From: Flavobacterium sp.
Lineage (GTDB): Bacteria; Bacteroidota; Bacteroidia; Flavobacteriales; Flavobacteriaceae
Direction of reading: 5' to 3'
DNA length: 63,861 nt
Assembly: GCF_029945805.1 (NCBI RefSeq)
Contig: NZ_JAQSDH010000014.1
Location: 1 to 63,861, forward strand
The position numbers and the translations under genes were made by a program. Positions 17,277-26,006 of this stretch are shown piece by piece. Below the pieces are notes generated by a model. That model worked only from the letters and a program-made list of their open reading frames with translations, had not been told where the DNA came from and did no database searches. The stretch's first letter is position 1, and the number at the start of each line of letters is the position of its first letter.

Positions 17277-18470
17277 ATGAAAAATTCAATCGTAAAATTA
17301 TTTGGACTATTAGCTGTAACTGCTAGCTTATTCACTGGTTGTTCAACATCAGATAATGCACCATCCTCAACATTCATTGTAAATCCAGCAGACTTTAAAG
17401 GAACTATTGCTGACGGTGAAATTATTCTAGATGACAACATAGTTTACAACTTGACTGGAGCACTTATTGTAGGTAATGGTGCTAGTCTAACTATCCCAGC
17501 TGGAACTGTTATAGAGGCCACTGGTGGTACTGGTGCTTACATTGCTGTTGCTCAAGGCGGAAAAATATTTGTTAACGGAACAGCATCTAATCCAGTGGTG
17601 TTCACAAGTGGGAATGCTACACAAGCTCCTGGAGACTGGGGTGGATTAGTAATTTGTGGAAAAGCACCAATTAATACAGTTTCAGGCGGAACTTCTACTG
17701 CTCAATCTGAAGTGGCTGATTTGACCTATGGAGGCACAATTTCTAATGACAACTCAGGATCTATTAGATATTTAAGATTAGAATATACTGGTGCGAACTT
17801 TAGTTCAGTTAAAGAATTCAATGGAGCTTCATTATTTGGAGTAGGTTCTGGAACAACATTTGAATATGTTCAATGTTACCACGGATCAGATGATGGTTTC
17901 GAATTCTTCGGTGGAACTGTAAACACCTCTAATTTAGTTTCTTTTGGTAACGAAGATGACCAATTTGACTGGACAGAAGGTTGGAACGGAACAAACACAA
18001 ATTGGTACGGTAAAATTTCTTTCGGAAAAGGAAATAGAGGTATCGAGGCAGACAACTACGAATTTGGATTTGCTAATACTCCAATAGCTAATCCTACAAT
18101 TACAAACTTAACTTTAGTAGGTCCTGGAAGTACTGCAAGTTCAGCTATCTACACAGAAAATCAGGGACTAAAATTAAGAAGAGGAACTAAAGGTATTTTT
18201 ACAAATGTATATTTAAGTGGTTTCGCAACAGGCTTTGACGTGGAGCATGATGAAACTATAGCTGGTGTTGGAACTGCACTAAAAGGAACAAATGTTACTT
18301 TTAATGACATTACTAACAAAACTAAAGGAAAAGCAACTGCTGTTCCACCAGCAACTTCAGGAGTTAGCGCAGATGTTACTGCAGTAGCAGCTGAAACTAC
18401 AACAGCAACTGGAGCCGGAAATGGTGTTACTGCACCAACATGGGCTGCTAACTGGGCTATTGGATTGTAA
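17277..18470 (+). CDS. beta-helix surface lipoprotein candidate
   Basis: 397 residues. Lipoprotein signal with lipobox LFTGC and lipidated Cys22. The remainder is Gly/Asn/Thr-rich with repeated short beta turns (GKIFVNGTASNPVVFTSGN, DWGGLVICGKAPIN, YHGSDDGFEFFGGTVNTSN), as in right-handed parallel beta-helix proteins. No catalytic motif recognised. It follows the TonB receptor by 200 bases in the same direction, where SusD would sit in a SusC/D pair, so it may be the receptor's surface partner (inference). It ends at a strong terminator. Confidence 0.7.
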   Translation: MKNSIVKLFGLLAVTASLFTGCSTSDNAPSSTFIVNPADFKGTIADGEIILDDNIVYNLTGALIVGNGASLTIPAGTVIEATGGTGAYIAVAQGGKIFVNGTASNPVVFTSGNATQAPGDWGGLVICGKAPINTVSGGTSTAQSEVADLTYGGTISNDNSGSIRYLRLEYTGANFSSVKEFNGASLFGVGSGTTFEYVQCYHGSDDGFEFFGGTVNTSNLVSFGNEDDQFDWTEGWNGTNTNWYGKISFGKGNRGIEADNYEFGFANTPIANPTITNLTLVGPGSTASSAIYTENQGLKLRRGTKGIFTNVYLSGFATGFDVEHDETIAGVGTALKGTNVTFNDITNKTKGKATAVPPATSGVSADVTAVAAETTTATGAGNGVTAPTWAANWAIGL

Positions 18471-18496
18471 TAGTATTTGATAAATTAAAAATTAGA

Positions 18497-18533
18497 AATA
18501 TCCCAAAATTAATTTTTTGGGATATTTTTTTTT
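18497..18533 (+). terminator. rho-independent terminator after the beta-helix lipoprotein
   Basis: Perfect 12-bp stem (AATATCCCAAAA with TTTTGGGATATT), loop TTAATT, then a run of T. Confidence 0.9.
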
Positions 18534-18561
18534 GGTACAGTATTTGAAATAAATTTTTGTG

Positions 18562-18569
18562 TATATTTG
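18562..18569 (+). promoter_or_regulatory. -7 element of the small T9SS gene
   Basis: TATATTTG, the Bacteroidota -7 consensus, 19 bases before the ATG at 18589. A TTG at 18544 is two bases closer than the preferred -33 spacing. Confidence 0.5.
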
Positions 18570-18588
18570 TAATAACCAAATTGTTGAC

Positions 18589-18900
18589 ATGCGTAAAAAC
18601 TACTTTTATATTATACTCTTTTTTCTTGCTTTCTCTTTCATCGGATTTTCCCAGGAAGTGAAACCACAAGGCGAATCTTTAGGGTTTTATCCTAACCCAG
18701 TTAGCAATGGCAAGATTTACATCACCTCAAAAACTAGCTTAGACAAAGAAGTTTTAATCTTTGATGTTTTGGGTAAAAAAGTATTGCAAACTACAATTTC
18801 ATCGCGAGAATTAAATATTGCCGCTATTCCTCCTGGAGTATATATCATAAAAATAACCGAAGCAGACATAACTGCTACTAGAAAACTAATTATCAGATAG
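18589..18900 (+). CDS. minimal T9SS type A sorting-domain protein
   Basis: 103 residues: signal peptide (about 1-21, ending FSFIGFSQ), about ten residues of linker, then a complete type A C-terminal sorting domain (FYPNPVSNGKIYI, IFDVLGKKVL, PPGVYIIKITE, final TRKLIIR). No cargo domain is present. The sorting domain closely resembles that of the next gene. It could be a secreted peptide carrier, a remnant of a larger protein, or a decoy for the secretion machinery; none of these can be chosen from sequence. The ATG at 18589 is preferred over an upstream codon at 18559, which lies inside the promoter. Confidence 0.8.
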   Translation: MRKNYFYIILFFLAFSFIGFSQEVKPQGESLGFYPNPVSNGKIYITSKTSLDKEVLIFDVLGKKVLQTTISSRELNIAAIPPGVYIIKITEADITATRKLIIR

Positions 18901-18974
18901 TTGATTTTTGGTTTTTTAACTTTTAATTAATCATTTTTTTACAGTCATTACTTTCCACAAATAAAATTTGTGCT

Positions 18975-18982
18975 TATATTTG
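18975..18982 (+). promoter_or_regulatory. -7 element of the lamin-tail protein gene
   Basis: TATATTTG, 22 bases before the ATG at 19005. No clear -33 TTG. Confidence 0.45.
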
Positions 18983-19004
18983 TGGGCTAATTAAATTTAA
19001 AAAA

Positions 19005-19904
19005 ATGAAAAAAATTTACTCTTTATTATTTATTGCATTAACAACTGCTTCTGTTTCTGGACAGGTAGTAATCAGCCAAGTTTATGGTGGTGGTGGAAAT
19101 GCAAACGCAACTTTCTCTAATGACTTTATTGAATTATACAATAGAGGTACAGTAGCACAAAGTTTAAACGGATGGTCAGTACAATACGCTTCGGCTACAG
19201 GTACTTCATGGGCAGTAACTCAACTTCCAAATGTATCTATTCAACCTGGAAAATATTATCTAATACAACAAGCTGCAGGAACAACTCCATCTACAGCATT
19301 GCCAACACCAGATTTAGACGCAGTTACTTGTGCTTGTAGTTATTCTGGAGGAGCAACACCAACTGTACAACCAGGTACTGCAATGGCAGCTTCTAACGGA
19401 AAAATTATTCTTGTAAACACAATTACTGCACAAACTGTAATCGCGCCAACAGGACCACAAATCATCGACAAAGTAGGTTACGGAACTGCTAACGATTTTG
19501 AAGGTACCGCTGGAGCTCCAGCTATATCTGCTACTTTAGCTGCATTCAGAAAAGCTAATGGATGTACTGATACTAATGATAATGCTGCAGATTTCGCTGC
19601 ATTAACTCCAGCTCCAAGAAATAGTGCTTCTGCTGCAGGAACATGCGCACCATTAGCCGTTAGTCAAAATAGTATTTCAGGGTTAAGAATTTATCCAAAC
19701 CCAGTATCTAACGGAACTTTATTTATCGAAACTGCTGCTAATGCTGAAAAAACAGTAACTGTTTATGACGTTTTAGGTAAAAAAGTTTTAAATACTAAAA
19801 CAATTGATACTGCTATTAACATTAGTTCTTTACACACTGGTGTTTACATTGTTAACATCACAGAAGAAGGAAAAACAGCTTCAAGAAAATTAGTTATCAG
19901 ATAA
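19005..19904 (+). CDS. lamin-tail-domain protein with T9SS type A sorting domain
   Basis: 299 residues. Signal peptide about 1-19 (ALTTASVSGQ). A lamin-tail domain (about 20-210) carries VVISQVYGGGGN, DFIELYNRGTVAQSLNGWSVQY and PGKYYLIQQAAG, the usual LTD pattern in bacterial extracellular proteins. The type A C-terminal sorting domain occupies about 225-299 (IYPNPVSNGTLFIE, VLGKKVLN, final SRKLVIR). It should be exported by Sec, then by type IX secretion to the cell surface. LTDs often accompany secreted nucleases, but no nuclease domain is visible here. It is followed by a tetraloop terminator. Confidence 0.85.
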   Translation: MKKIYSLLFIALTTASVSGQVVISQVYGGGGNANATFSNDFIELYNRGTVAQSLNGWSVQYASATGTSWAVTQLPNVSIQPGKYYLIQQAAGTTPSTALPTPDLDAVTCACSYSGGATPTVQPGTAMAASNGKIILVNTITAQTVIAPTGPQIIDKVGYGTANDFEGTAGAPAISATLAAFRKANGCTDTNDNAADFAALTPAPRNSASAAGTCAPLAVSQNSISGLRIYPNPVSNGTLFIETAANAEKTVTVYDVLGKKVLNTKTIDTAINISSLHTGVYIVNITEEGKTASRKLVIR

Positions 19905-19923
19905 TTAGTTTCAACATAATTTT

Positions 19924-19955
19924 AAAAAGCTCTAACGAAAGTTGGAGCTTTTTTA
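19924..19955 (+). terminator. rho-independent terminator after the lamin-tail gene
   Basis: 13-bp stem with one G-T pair, GAAA tetraloop, then a run of T. Confidence 0.9.
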
Positions 19956-19976
19956 TTTTAAAACTTTACTGGTTCT

Positions 19977-19984
19977 TATATTTG
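19977..19984 (+). promoter_or_regulatory. -7 element of the LuxE-like gene
   Basis: TATATTTG, 17 bases before the TTG start at 20001, which implies a very short leader. Confidence 0.5.
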
Positions 19985-20000
19985 CACTTTATAATTCGCC

Positions 20001-20981
20001 TTGATAAATTCACAAGACATATTCACCATTTCATCGCAAAAGCAATTTGAAAAAATAGCGCTTAAAGTTTTTCGTTTTCAACACGAAAATAATTTAGTAT
20101 ACAGAGAATTTTGCGATTATTTAAATGTGGATAAACAAGCCGTAAAATCTTTAAATCAGATTCCGTTTCTGCCCATTCAATTTTTTAAAAGCCGCGATGT
20201 GGTTTCCAACTCGGATGCTGTTCAGGAAACTTTCACCAGCAGCGGAACAACCGGAATGATTACCAGTAAACACTTGGTTACCGATGTTTCATTATATGAA
20301 GAAAGCTATCGAATTGCATTTTCTGATTTTTACGGAAACATACAAGACTATGTTGTACTTGCTTTACTTCCATCTTATCTAGAACGTTCAGGTTCTTCAT
20401 TAATTTATATGGTTAAGGATTTAATTGAGCTTTCCAATAATGAAAACAGCGGTTTTTACCTTCATAATTATGACGAATTGATTACCAAACTTGTCGAATT
20501 GGATAATGCAGGTCAAAATGTAATCCTAATTGGCGTTACTTATGCTTTATTAGATTTAGTCGAAAAACAAAAGTTTCAGCTCAAAAACACCATAATCATG
20601 GAAACGGGTGGCATGAAAGGCAAACGCAAGGAAATGATTCGCGAAGAATTACACGAAATTCTATGTGATGGATTTGGCGTTCAAAACATCCATTCAGAAT
20701 ATGGCATGACCGAATTGTTATCTCAAGCCTACTCTTTGGGCAACGGAGTTTTCGAATGTCCAGCGTGGATGCAAATCCTAACTCGCGATACCGAAGATGC
20801 TTTGACTTACGTCGATTATGGAAAAACAGGTGGCATAAACGTAATAGATTTGGCAAATATCAATTCGTGTTCATTTATTGCCACACAAGATCTGGGCAAA
20901 AAATACCCCAACAATTCTTTCGAAGTTCTTGGCCGTTTTGACAATTCAGACATTCGAGGTTGTAATTTGATGGTGCTATAA
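20001..20981 (+). CDS. LuxE-like acyl-protein synthetase family protein
   Basis: 326 residues of the LuxE/acyl-protein synthetase family, adenylating enzymes that activate a fatty acid. The adenylation P-loop-like motif is ETFTSSGTTGMITSKH. VLALLPSYLERSGSSLIYM and IHSEYGMTELLSQAY correspond to later core motifs. In lux operons LuxE works with the reductase LuxC, but no LuxC or luciferase is nearby, so the acyl acceptor and product are unknown. The start is TTG, since no ATG lies before conserved sequence. GC content and codons look like the surroundings. Confidence 0.75.
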   Translation: MINSQDIFTISSQKQFEKIALKVFRFQHENNLVYREFCDYLNVDKQAVKSLNQIPFLPIQFFKSRDVVSNSDAVQETFTSSGTTGMITSKHLVTDVSLYEESYRIAFSDFYGNIQDYVVLALLPSYLERSGSSLIYMVKDLIELSNNENSGFYLHNYDELITKLVELDNAGQNVILIGVTYALLDLVEKQKFQLKNTIIMETGGMKGKRKEMIREELHEILCDGFGVQNIHSEYGMTELLSQAYSLGNGVFECPAWMQILTRDTEDALTYVDYGKTGGINVIDLANINSCSFIATQDLGKKYPNNSFEVLGRFDNSDIRGCNLMVL

Positions 20982-21020
20982 TAAACATGGCAGTTCTTCG
21001 TTATATACTAAATAAAAGCT

Positions 21021-21686
21021 GTGAAATATTTTTATCTATTACTTTTTTGCGCTACCCTTTTTGTGCAATCGCAAACTGTAGAAATAAAAATAATTTCGCT
21101 TCAAGCAACCAATGAGGCAAATACGAGAAGCTATAACTTAATCTATACGATTTCAAACCTTTCAGATAAAACAATAAATTTCGTATTGAATCCAAATTCA
21201 ATTATTCCAATTGGTGCCGGTTCATTAAATCCAAGTGTCTATTACAAACTTTATGAAAATAACTCTTCAATAGATGTCAGTGGTGTTTTTACCCAACAAG
21301 GTAAAAGTAAAAGCTTTAAAGATGACAAAGAAATGCAAAAATATAGTGATTCACTCTTCAATACATTTAAAAGCAAGACTCTTGAAATACTTGAAAAAGA
21401 AAGAAAAGAAAGAATAACCAACAACATTCAAGAATTGAAACCCAAGGAAGAAAGACAATATGAAGCTGTTTTAAATTGGGACAAAACAAGATATTTCAGA
21501 AATGATGTTATCGAATATTACATCAACGAAACAGCAAAACATTATTTTGAACTTCACATAAATCTAATGCAAGATGAACTTTTATCGAAATTTACACCAG
21601 AGGAAAAGACAGAATTACTAAAAGAAAAAAATATTGTAAAAGGCTGGTTTACCTCACCTAAAGTCGAGATTGATTTTACAGAATAA
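21021..21686 (+). CDS. exported protein of unknown function
   Basis: 221 residues, starting at GTG (MKYFYLLLFCATLFVQSQT is a good signal peptide). An early beta-rich part (EIKIISLQATNEANTRSYNLIYTI, given here as EIKIISLQ and YNLIYTISNLSDKTINF) resembles an intracellular-protease-inhibitor-like or Ig-like fold. A charged helical region follows. No family recognised with confidence. It is tail-to-tail with tyrS across a short TTTGCG-rich array. Confidence 0.6.
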   Translation: MKYFYLLLFCATLFVQSQTVEIKIISLQATNEANTRSYNLIYTISNLSDKTINFVLNPNSIIPIGAGSLNPSVYYKLYENNSSIDVSGVFTQQGKSKSFKDDKEMQKYSDSLFNTFKSKTLEILEKERKERITNNIQELKPKEERQYEAVLNWDKTRYFRNDVIEYYINETAKHYFELHINLMQDELLSKFTPEEKTELLKEKNIVKGWFTSPKVEIDFTE

Positions 21687-21698
21687 AAAAGCCCACAA

Positions 21699-21738
21699 TT
21701 TCTTGCGGACTTTGCGTAAACCTTTGTGAACTTTGCGA
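21699..21738. repeat. short-period TTTGCG array at the tyrS stop
   Basis: Four imperfect units built on CTTTGCG or CTTTGTG (period about 9-12) run up to the base before the tyrS stop codon, filling the gap between the convergent genes. Confidence 0.6.
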
Positions 21739-23040
21739 TTAAACAATTCGCAACACAAAATAATTTTTCTTTCCGCTCTGCAACAAAACAAACCGATTAT
21801 TAATCAAATCTTTTTTAGTTAGCTGAAATTCTTCAGTCACTTTTTCTTTGTTTACCGAAATTGAATTGGCGCTTAAAGCACGTCTCGCTTCACCATTTGA
21901 TTTTAAAAATCCTGATTTTTCATTTAGCACATCAACAATGTTGATCCCAACCTCAATGTCATTTGTTGAAATTTCAGCTTGAGGAACGCCATCAAAAACT
22001 TCTAGAAAAGTAGCATCCTCCAAGTTCTTCAAATCAGCAGCTGTTGCATTTCCGAACAAGATATTCGATGCCTGAATTGCTTTATCCAATTCCGCCTTTC
22101 CATGAACCAACGTCGTAACTTCTTCTGCCAGCCTTCTTTGCAACACTCTCAAATGCGGTGCTTCTTTATGCTCAGAGATCATATTATCTAAAACATCTTT
22201 ATCCAAAAAGGTAAAAATCTTTATGTATTTCTCCGAATCCTCATCTGAAGTATTCACCCAAAACTGGTAAAATTTGTAAACCGAAGTCTTATCAGCATCC
22301 AACCAAATATTACCGCCTTCCGACTTTCCGAATTTAGAACCGTCCGCTTTAGTAATCAAAGGCGTAGTCAATGCAAAAGCCTTAGCTTCGGTATGCGGAT
22401 TCATTCTGCGAACCAATTCCGTTCCGGTTGTAATATTTCCCCATTGGTCTGAACCGCCCATTTGCAAAAGGCAATGGTACTGCTTGTGCAAATGATAAAA
22501 ATCGTATCCCTGAATTAATTGATAAGTAAACTCAGTAAACGACATTCCGTCTCCAGCTTCACCAGTCAAACGTTTCTTAACCGAATCTTTCGCCATCATA
22601 TAATTCACGGTAATTCGTTTCCCAACTTCACGAGCAAAATCAATAAACGAAAAGGTCTTCATCCAATCGTAATTGTTTACCATAATAGGCGCATTGGCTT
22701 CGGTCGAGTTGAAATCTAAAAATCGAGATAAAACGCTTTTGATTCCGGCTACATTCTTAGCCAATTGTTCTTCGTTAAGCAAATTACGTTCGTCCGATTT
22801 ACCAGATGGATCTCCAATCATCCCTGTTGCACCTCCAACCAAAGCAATAGGCTTATGCCCAAAGTTTTTTAAATGCAGTAGTAAAATAATCTGTACCATA
22901 CTTCCAATATGCAACGAATCTGCCGTTGGATCAAATCCGATATAGGCCGTCGTAGCTTCTTTCAACAATTGCTCTTCGGTGCCGGGCATGCTGTCATGGT
23001 ACAAGCCACGCCATTTTAATTCTGTTACAAGATTCTTCAT
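21739..23040 (-). CDS. tyrS: tyrosine--tRNA ligase
   Basis: Class I synthetase, 433 residues from the start chosen here. Tyr/ATP site [15 protein letters not shown] with the HIGH motif as HIGS at 44-47, [20 protein letters not shown], and the KMSKS motif as KFGKS. A C-terminal S4 domain is seen ([12 protein letters not shown]). I start at [10 protein letters not shown] (23040): the open frame runs upstream to 23157, but that part is translated from hairpin element A3 and crosses the promoter. Tail-to-tail with the gene at 21021. Confidence 0.96.
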   Translation of the reverse strand: MKNLVTELKWRGLYHDSMPGTEEQLLKEATTAYIGFDPTADSLHIGSMVQIILLLHLKNFGHKPIALVGGATGMIGDPSGKSDERNLLNEEQLAKNVAGIKSVLSRFLDFNSTEANAPIMVNNYDWMKTFSFIDFAREVGKRITVNYMMAKDSVKKRLTGEAGDGMSFTEFTYQLIQGYDFYHLHKQYHCLLQMGGSDQWGNITTGTELVRRMNPHTEAKAFALTTPLITKADGSKFGKSEGGNIWLDADKTSVYKFYQFWVNTSDEDSEKYIKIFTFLDKDVLDNMISEHKEAPHLRVLQRRLAEEVTTLVHGKAELDKAIQASNILFGNATAADLKNLEDATFLEVFDGVPQAEISTNDIEVGINIVDVLNEKSGFLKSNGEARRALSANSISVNKEKVTEEFQLTKKDLINNRFVLLQSGKKNYFVLRIV

Positions 23041-23058
23041 GGTAGTATCAATTTGGCG

Positions 23059-23066
23059 CAAATATA
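23059..23066 (-). promoter_or_regulatory. -7 element of tyrS
   Basis: TATATTTG on the minus strand, 19 bases upstream of the ATG at 23040. It supports that start and excludes the longer frame. Confidence 0.5.
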
Positions 23067-23088
23067 ACAATTCATAAGAGTTTTTTGA

Positions 23089-23166
23089 AGCGAATGGCAA
23101 GTGATTTATCAGGAATCCATTTTCCTGCTTTCCGCACCACAAGGTGGATTGCTGCAATCAGGGCTA
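23089..23166 (-). repeat. dispersed hairpin element, copy A3
   Basis: Minus-strand order: TTAGCCCTGATTGCAGCA, short stem CCACCTTGTGG, then GCGGAAAGCAGGAAAATGG, a variable stretch, and the terminal block GCCATTCGCT shared with A4 and A5. It lies upstream of the tyrS promoter, so it is probably not in the tyrS message. Confidence 0.75.
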
Positions 23167-23205
23167 ATATAAAATCTTTTGGCTTACTTGTAAACTTAAA
23201 AAATT

Positions 23206-23240
23206 CGTAAATCCAAGTTCGTATTTCGTAAATTAGCCGC
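23206..23240. repeat. heptad array flush with the epimerase start
   Basis: Five 7-bp units in register, ending at the base before the ATG at 23241. Two units are CGTAAAT and one is CGTATTT; the other two are diverged. Confidence 0.55.
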
Positions 23241-24236
23241 ATGATAGTAGTCACAGGCGGAACTGGATTGGTTGGAGCACATTTACTGCTGAATTTAGCA
23301 GAAAATGAAGTTGCTATTCGCGCTATTTATAGAAAAAATGCTGGAATTGAAAAAACAAAAGCTTTATTTCAACTGTACCAAAAAGAGCATTTGTTTTCAA
23401 AAATTGAATGGATTCAGGCAGATATCACTGATGTTCCATCTTTGGAAATGGTTTTCAATAATGTCGATTACGTTTACCATTGTGCAGGATGCATATCATT
23501 TGACCCAAAACACGAAGACAAACTCCGCAAAATAAACATTGAAGGAACCGCAAATATTGTAAATTTCTGTCTTGCCTATAACATCAAAAAACTTTGTCAT
23601 GTAAGTTCAATTGCCGCTTTAGGCGATGTTATTTCCAACAAAACCAGCATCAATGAAGAAGCTGAATGGAATCCTGAAGTGCTGCACAGCGATTATGCAA
23701 TTTCAAAATATGGCGCCGAGATGGAAATATGGCGTGCACAACAAGAAGGCTTGAATGCCGTAATTGTTAATCCGGGCGTAATTTTTGGTGCAGGATTCTG
23801 GAATCAAGGAAGCGGCTTATTTTTTTCCGAAATCAAAAAAGGGCTTCCATTTTACACCAACGGCACAACGGGCTATGTTGGTATTACCGATGTCGTAAAG
23901 ATTATGATTCAGTTGATGAAAAGCGAAATAGTAGGTGAACGCTTTGCTGTGGTAGCCGAGAATTTAACGTTCAAAGAGGTTATTTTTAAAATTGCAGAAA
24001 ACCTAAATGTCAGAAAACCAAGTACAGAAGCAAAACCTTGGATGACGGCAATTGCTTGGCGTTTGGATTGGATTAGTGCTACATTTTTCAGAACCAAAAG
24101 AAAAATGTCGAAATACAATGCGAATTCACTGTATTCGTCCGACGCTATTTCCAATGAAAAAATAAAAATTGCCCTGAATTTTGAATTTCAGAGCATTAAT
24201 GATGTGATTATAGAAGTAGTTGCTTTACAGAAATAA
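23241..24236 (+). CDS. NAD-dependent epimerase/dehydratase family protein
   Basis: 331 residues, extended short-chain dehydrogenase. NAD(P)-binding VTGGTGLVGAH at 4-14, DNVDYVYHCAG-like region (NVDYVYHCAG), and the catalytic pair Y152/K156 in DYAISKYGAE. The family includes dihydroflavonol reductase-like and 3-beta-HSD-like enzymes; the substrate cannot be told from sequence. Its stop abuts the DUF4296 stop with no gap (convergent). Confidence 0.85.
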   Translation: MIVVTGGTGLVGAHLLLNLAENEVAIRAIYRKNAGIEKTKALFQLYQKEHLFSKIEWIQADITDVPSLEMVFNNVDYVYHCAGCISFDPKHEDKLRKINIEGTANIVNFCLAYNIKKLCHVSSIAALGDVISNKTSINEEAEWNPEVLHSDYAISKYGAEMEIWRAQQEGLNAVIVNPGVIFGAGFWNQGSGLFFSEIKKGLPFYTNGTTGYVGITDVVKIMIQLMKSEIVGERFAVVAENLTFKEVIFKIAENLNVRKPSTEAKPWMTAIAWRLDWISATFFRTKRKMSKYNANSLYSSDAISNEKIKIALNFEFQSINDVIIEVVALQK

Positions 24237-24644
24237 TTACTGAACCTGCGGCGTATCCGAATTTCTAGTACTGTTTGGATTTTGTGGAATTGCAATACCT
24301 TTTTTCTTCATTTCTGCTTCAACTTTGGCATTTTCTTTATTGAGTCTATCTTTAACTTTTTCAAACATCTTTTTATAATCTACCAAATCTGAGGCATAAT
24401 ACTTATTGCTTTTTGCAAATTGAATACTGTCAATTTTGTATTTTTTATAAATAAATTCGTTGGCTTTTTTTCTGTTTATTCCACCTTTAAGATTTTGCAC
24501 TTTAATGGCTTCCAATAGTGAAATATCATATAAAATGTCAATCATTTTGTCCTTAGTAATCAAGTTATCTGGCTTCGCAACAGAATTTTCATTGCAACTG
24601 CTAAGTACAAAAACTACACAAATTATAAGTATAAACTTTTTCAT
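24237..24644 (-). CDS. DUF4296 lipoprotein
   Basis: 135 residues with a lipoprotein signal (lipobox LSSC, lipidated Cys17). The DUF4296 block DKMIDILYDISLLEAIKVQN is followed by EFIYKKYKIDSIQFAKSNKYYAS (given in parts: EFIYKKYKID, then NKYYASD). The C-terminus is a charged helix and a short Pro/Asn tail. Function unknown; the family is confined to Bacteroidota. It is last in an operon after the GT2 gene and pyrC, an arrangement seen widely in Flavobacteria. Confidence 0.85.
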   Translation of the reverse strand: MKKFILIICVVFVLSSCNENSVAKPDNLITKDKMIDILYDISLLEAIKVQNLKGGINRKKANEFIYKKYKIDSIQFAKSNKYYASDLVDYKKMFEKVKDRLNKENAKVEAEMKKKGIAIPQNPNSTRNSDTPQVQ

Positions 24645-24653
24645 ATCTAAGTG

Positions 24654-26006
24654 TTATCTATCGAAGAGCAAACGCTTTCCAACGCGAATATCTTTAACTT
24701 TAAAATTTTGATATACTAATTCGCCGTTTACAAAAGTATGTGTAATTCTTGATTTAAAATTGAATCCCTCAAAAGGCGACCAACCGCATTTTGCGAGAAT
24801 ATTTTCTTTCTTTACGTTCCACGGCAAACTTGGATTTACTAGCACCAAATCGGCATAGAAACCTACTTTTATGAATCCGCGTTTTTCGATTTTAAAAATC
24901 TTTGCTGGATTATGGCACATCTTTTCCACAATTTTCTCTACCGAAATTTTCCCTTGATGATTGGCCTCAAACATCGCTACGACCGCATGCTGAACTAATG
25001 GGCCTCCGGATGGAGCTTTTAAATAAGATTGTTTTTTCTCTTCTAAAGTATGTGGTGCATGATCCGTAGCAATAACATCTATTCGGTCATCCAATAAAGC
25101 TTCCCATAGAGCAGCTCTGTCTTGAGTAGTTTTTATTGCCGGATTCCATTTAATCAAATTGCCTTTAGTTTTATAATCTTCATCTGAAAACCACAAATGA
25201 TGAATACAAACTTCAGCTGTAATTTGTTTCTCCTCTAGCGGAATTTTATTGGTAAAAAACTCCAATTCTTTTGCGGTTGAAATATGGAAAATATGTAATC
25301 TTGCCCCAGTTTTTTTGGCTAATGCAACAATTCGCTCCGTCGATTTATAGCAGGCTTCTTCACTTCTAATTTGCGGATGCAACTCAACTGGGATATCTTC
25401 ACCGTATGCCAATTTAAATTTTTCAAGATTGGCTTTTACCGTCTGCTCGTCTTCACTATGTACAGCAATTAATAGTTTAGTGTTAGAAAATATTTTTTCT
25501 AACGATTCCGTGCTATCCACGAGCATATCGCCTGTAGAAGAACCCAAAAATAGTTTTAATCCAGCAACATTTTTTGGATTTGTTTTTAAGATTTCCTCAA
25601 GATTATCATTTGTTCCACCCATCATAAATGAATAGTTAGCATATGAAGTTTGCGCAGCAATCTTATATTTTTCTTCTAGGATCTCCTGAGTAACCGCATT
25701 CGGAATCGTGTTGGGCTGTTCAATAAAAGAGGTGATTCCGCCAGCAACTGCAGCAGCACTTTCCGAAGCAATATCGCCTTTGTACGTTAATCCTGGTTCG
25801 CGAAAATGGACCTGGTCATCAATAGCGCCCGGAATTAGATAACTCCCTTCGGCATCAATGATTTTACAATTGGAAGATTTTGGACTGATGCTTTCGGCAA
25901 TCTCAACGATGAATTCGTTTTCAATCAAAACATCGCCTTCAAAAATGGTTCCTTCGTTTACAATCTTGGCATTCTTAATTAAAACGGTGTTCATTTTTGG
26001 TATCAT
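24654..26006 (-). CDS. pyrC: dihydroorotase, QxH variant
   Basis: Amidohydrolase closing carbamoyl-aspartate to dihydroorotate in pyrimidine synthesis. 450 residues, class I/allantoinase-like. The first metal motif, normally DxHxHxR, reads D64-Q-V-H-F-R69, so the first metal His is Gln. The carbamylated-Lys region is AGLKLFLGSSTG; later His ligands lie in EVCIHHLW and LHIFHIST, and the catalytic Asp in ATDHAPHTLEEK. The ATG at 26006 overlaps the preceding TGA (ATGA), supporting translational coupling; an alternative start is the ATG at 25994. Confidence 0.9.
   Translation of the reverse strand: MIPKMNTVLIKNAKIVNEGTIFEGDVLIENEFIVEIAESISPKSSNCKIIDAEGSYLIPGAIDDQVHFREPGLTYKGDIASESAAAVAGGITSFIEQPNTIPNAVTQEILEEKYKIAAQTSYANYSFMMGGTNDNLEEILKTNPKNVAGLKLFLGSSTGDMLVDSTESLEKIFSNTKLLIAVHSEDEQTVKANLEKFKLAYGEDIPVELHPQIRSEEACYKSTERIVALAKKTGARLHIFHISTAKELEFFTNKIPLEEKQITAEVCIHHLWFSDEDYKTKGNLIKWNPAIKTTQDRAALWEALLDDRIDVIATDHAPHTLEEKKQSYLKAPSGGPLVQHAVVAMFEANHQGKISVEKIVEKMCHNPAKIFKIEKRGFIKVGFYADLVLVNPSLPWNVKKENILAKCGWSPFEGFNFKSRITHTFVNGELVYQNFKVKDIRVGKRLLFDR

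Noticed and set aside
23041..23157. Longer N-terminus for tyrS
   Set aside because: The extra 39 codons are read from element A3 and from the promoter; the conserved protein starts at [10 protein letters not shown] and a -7 element lies between.
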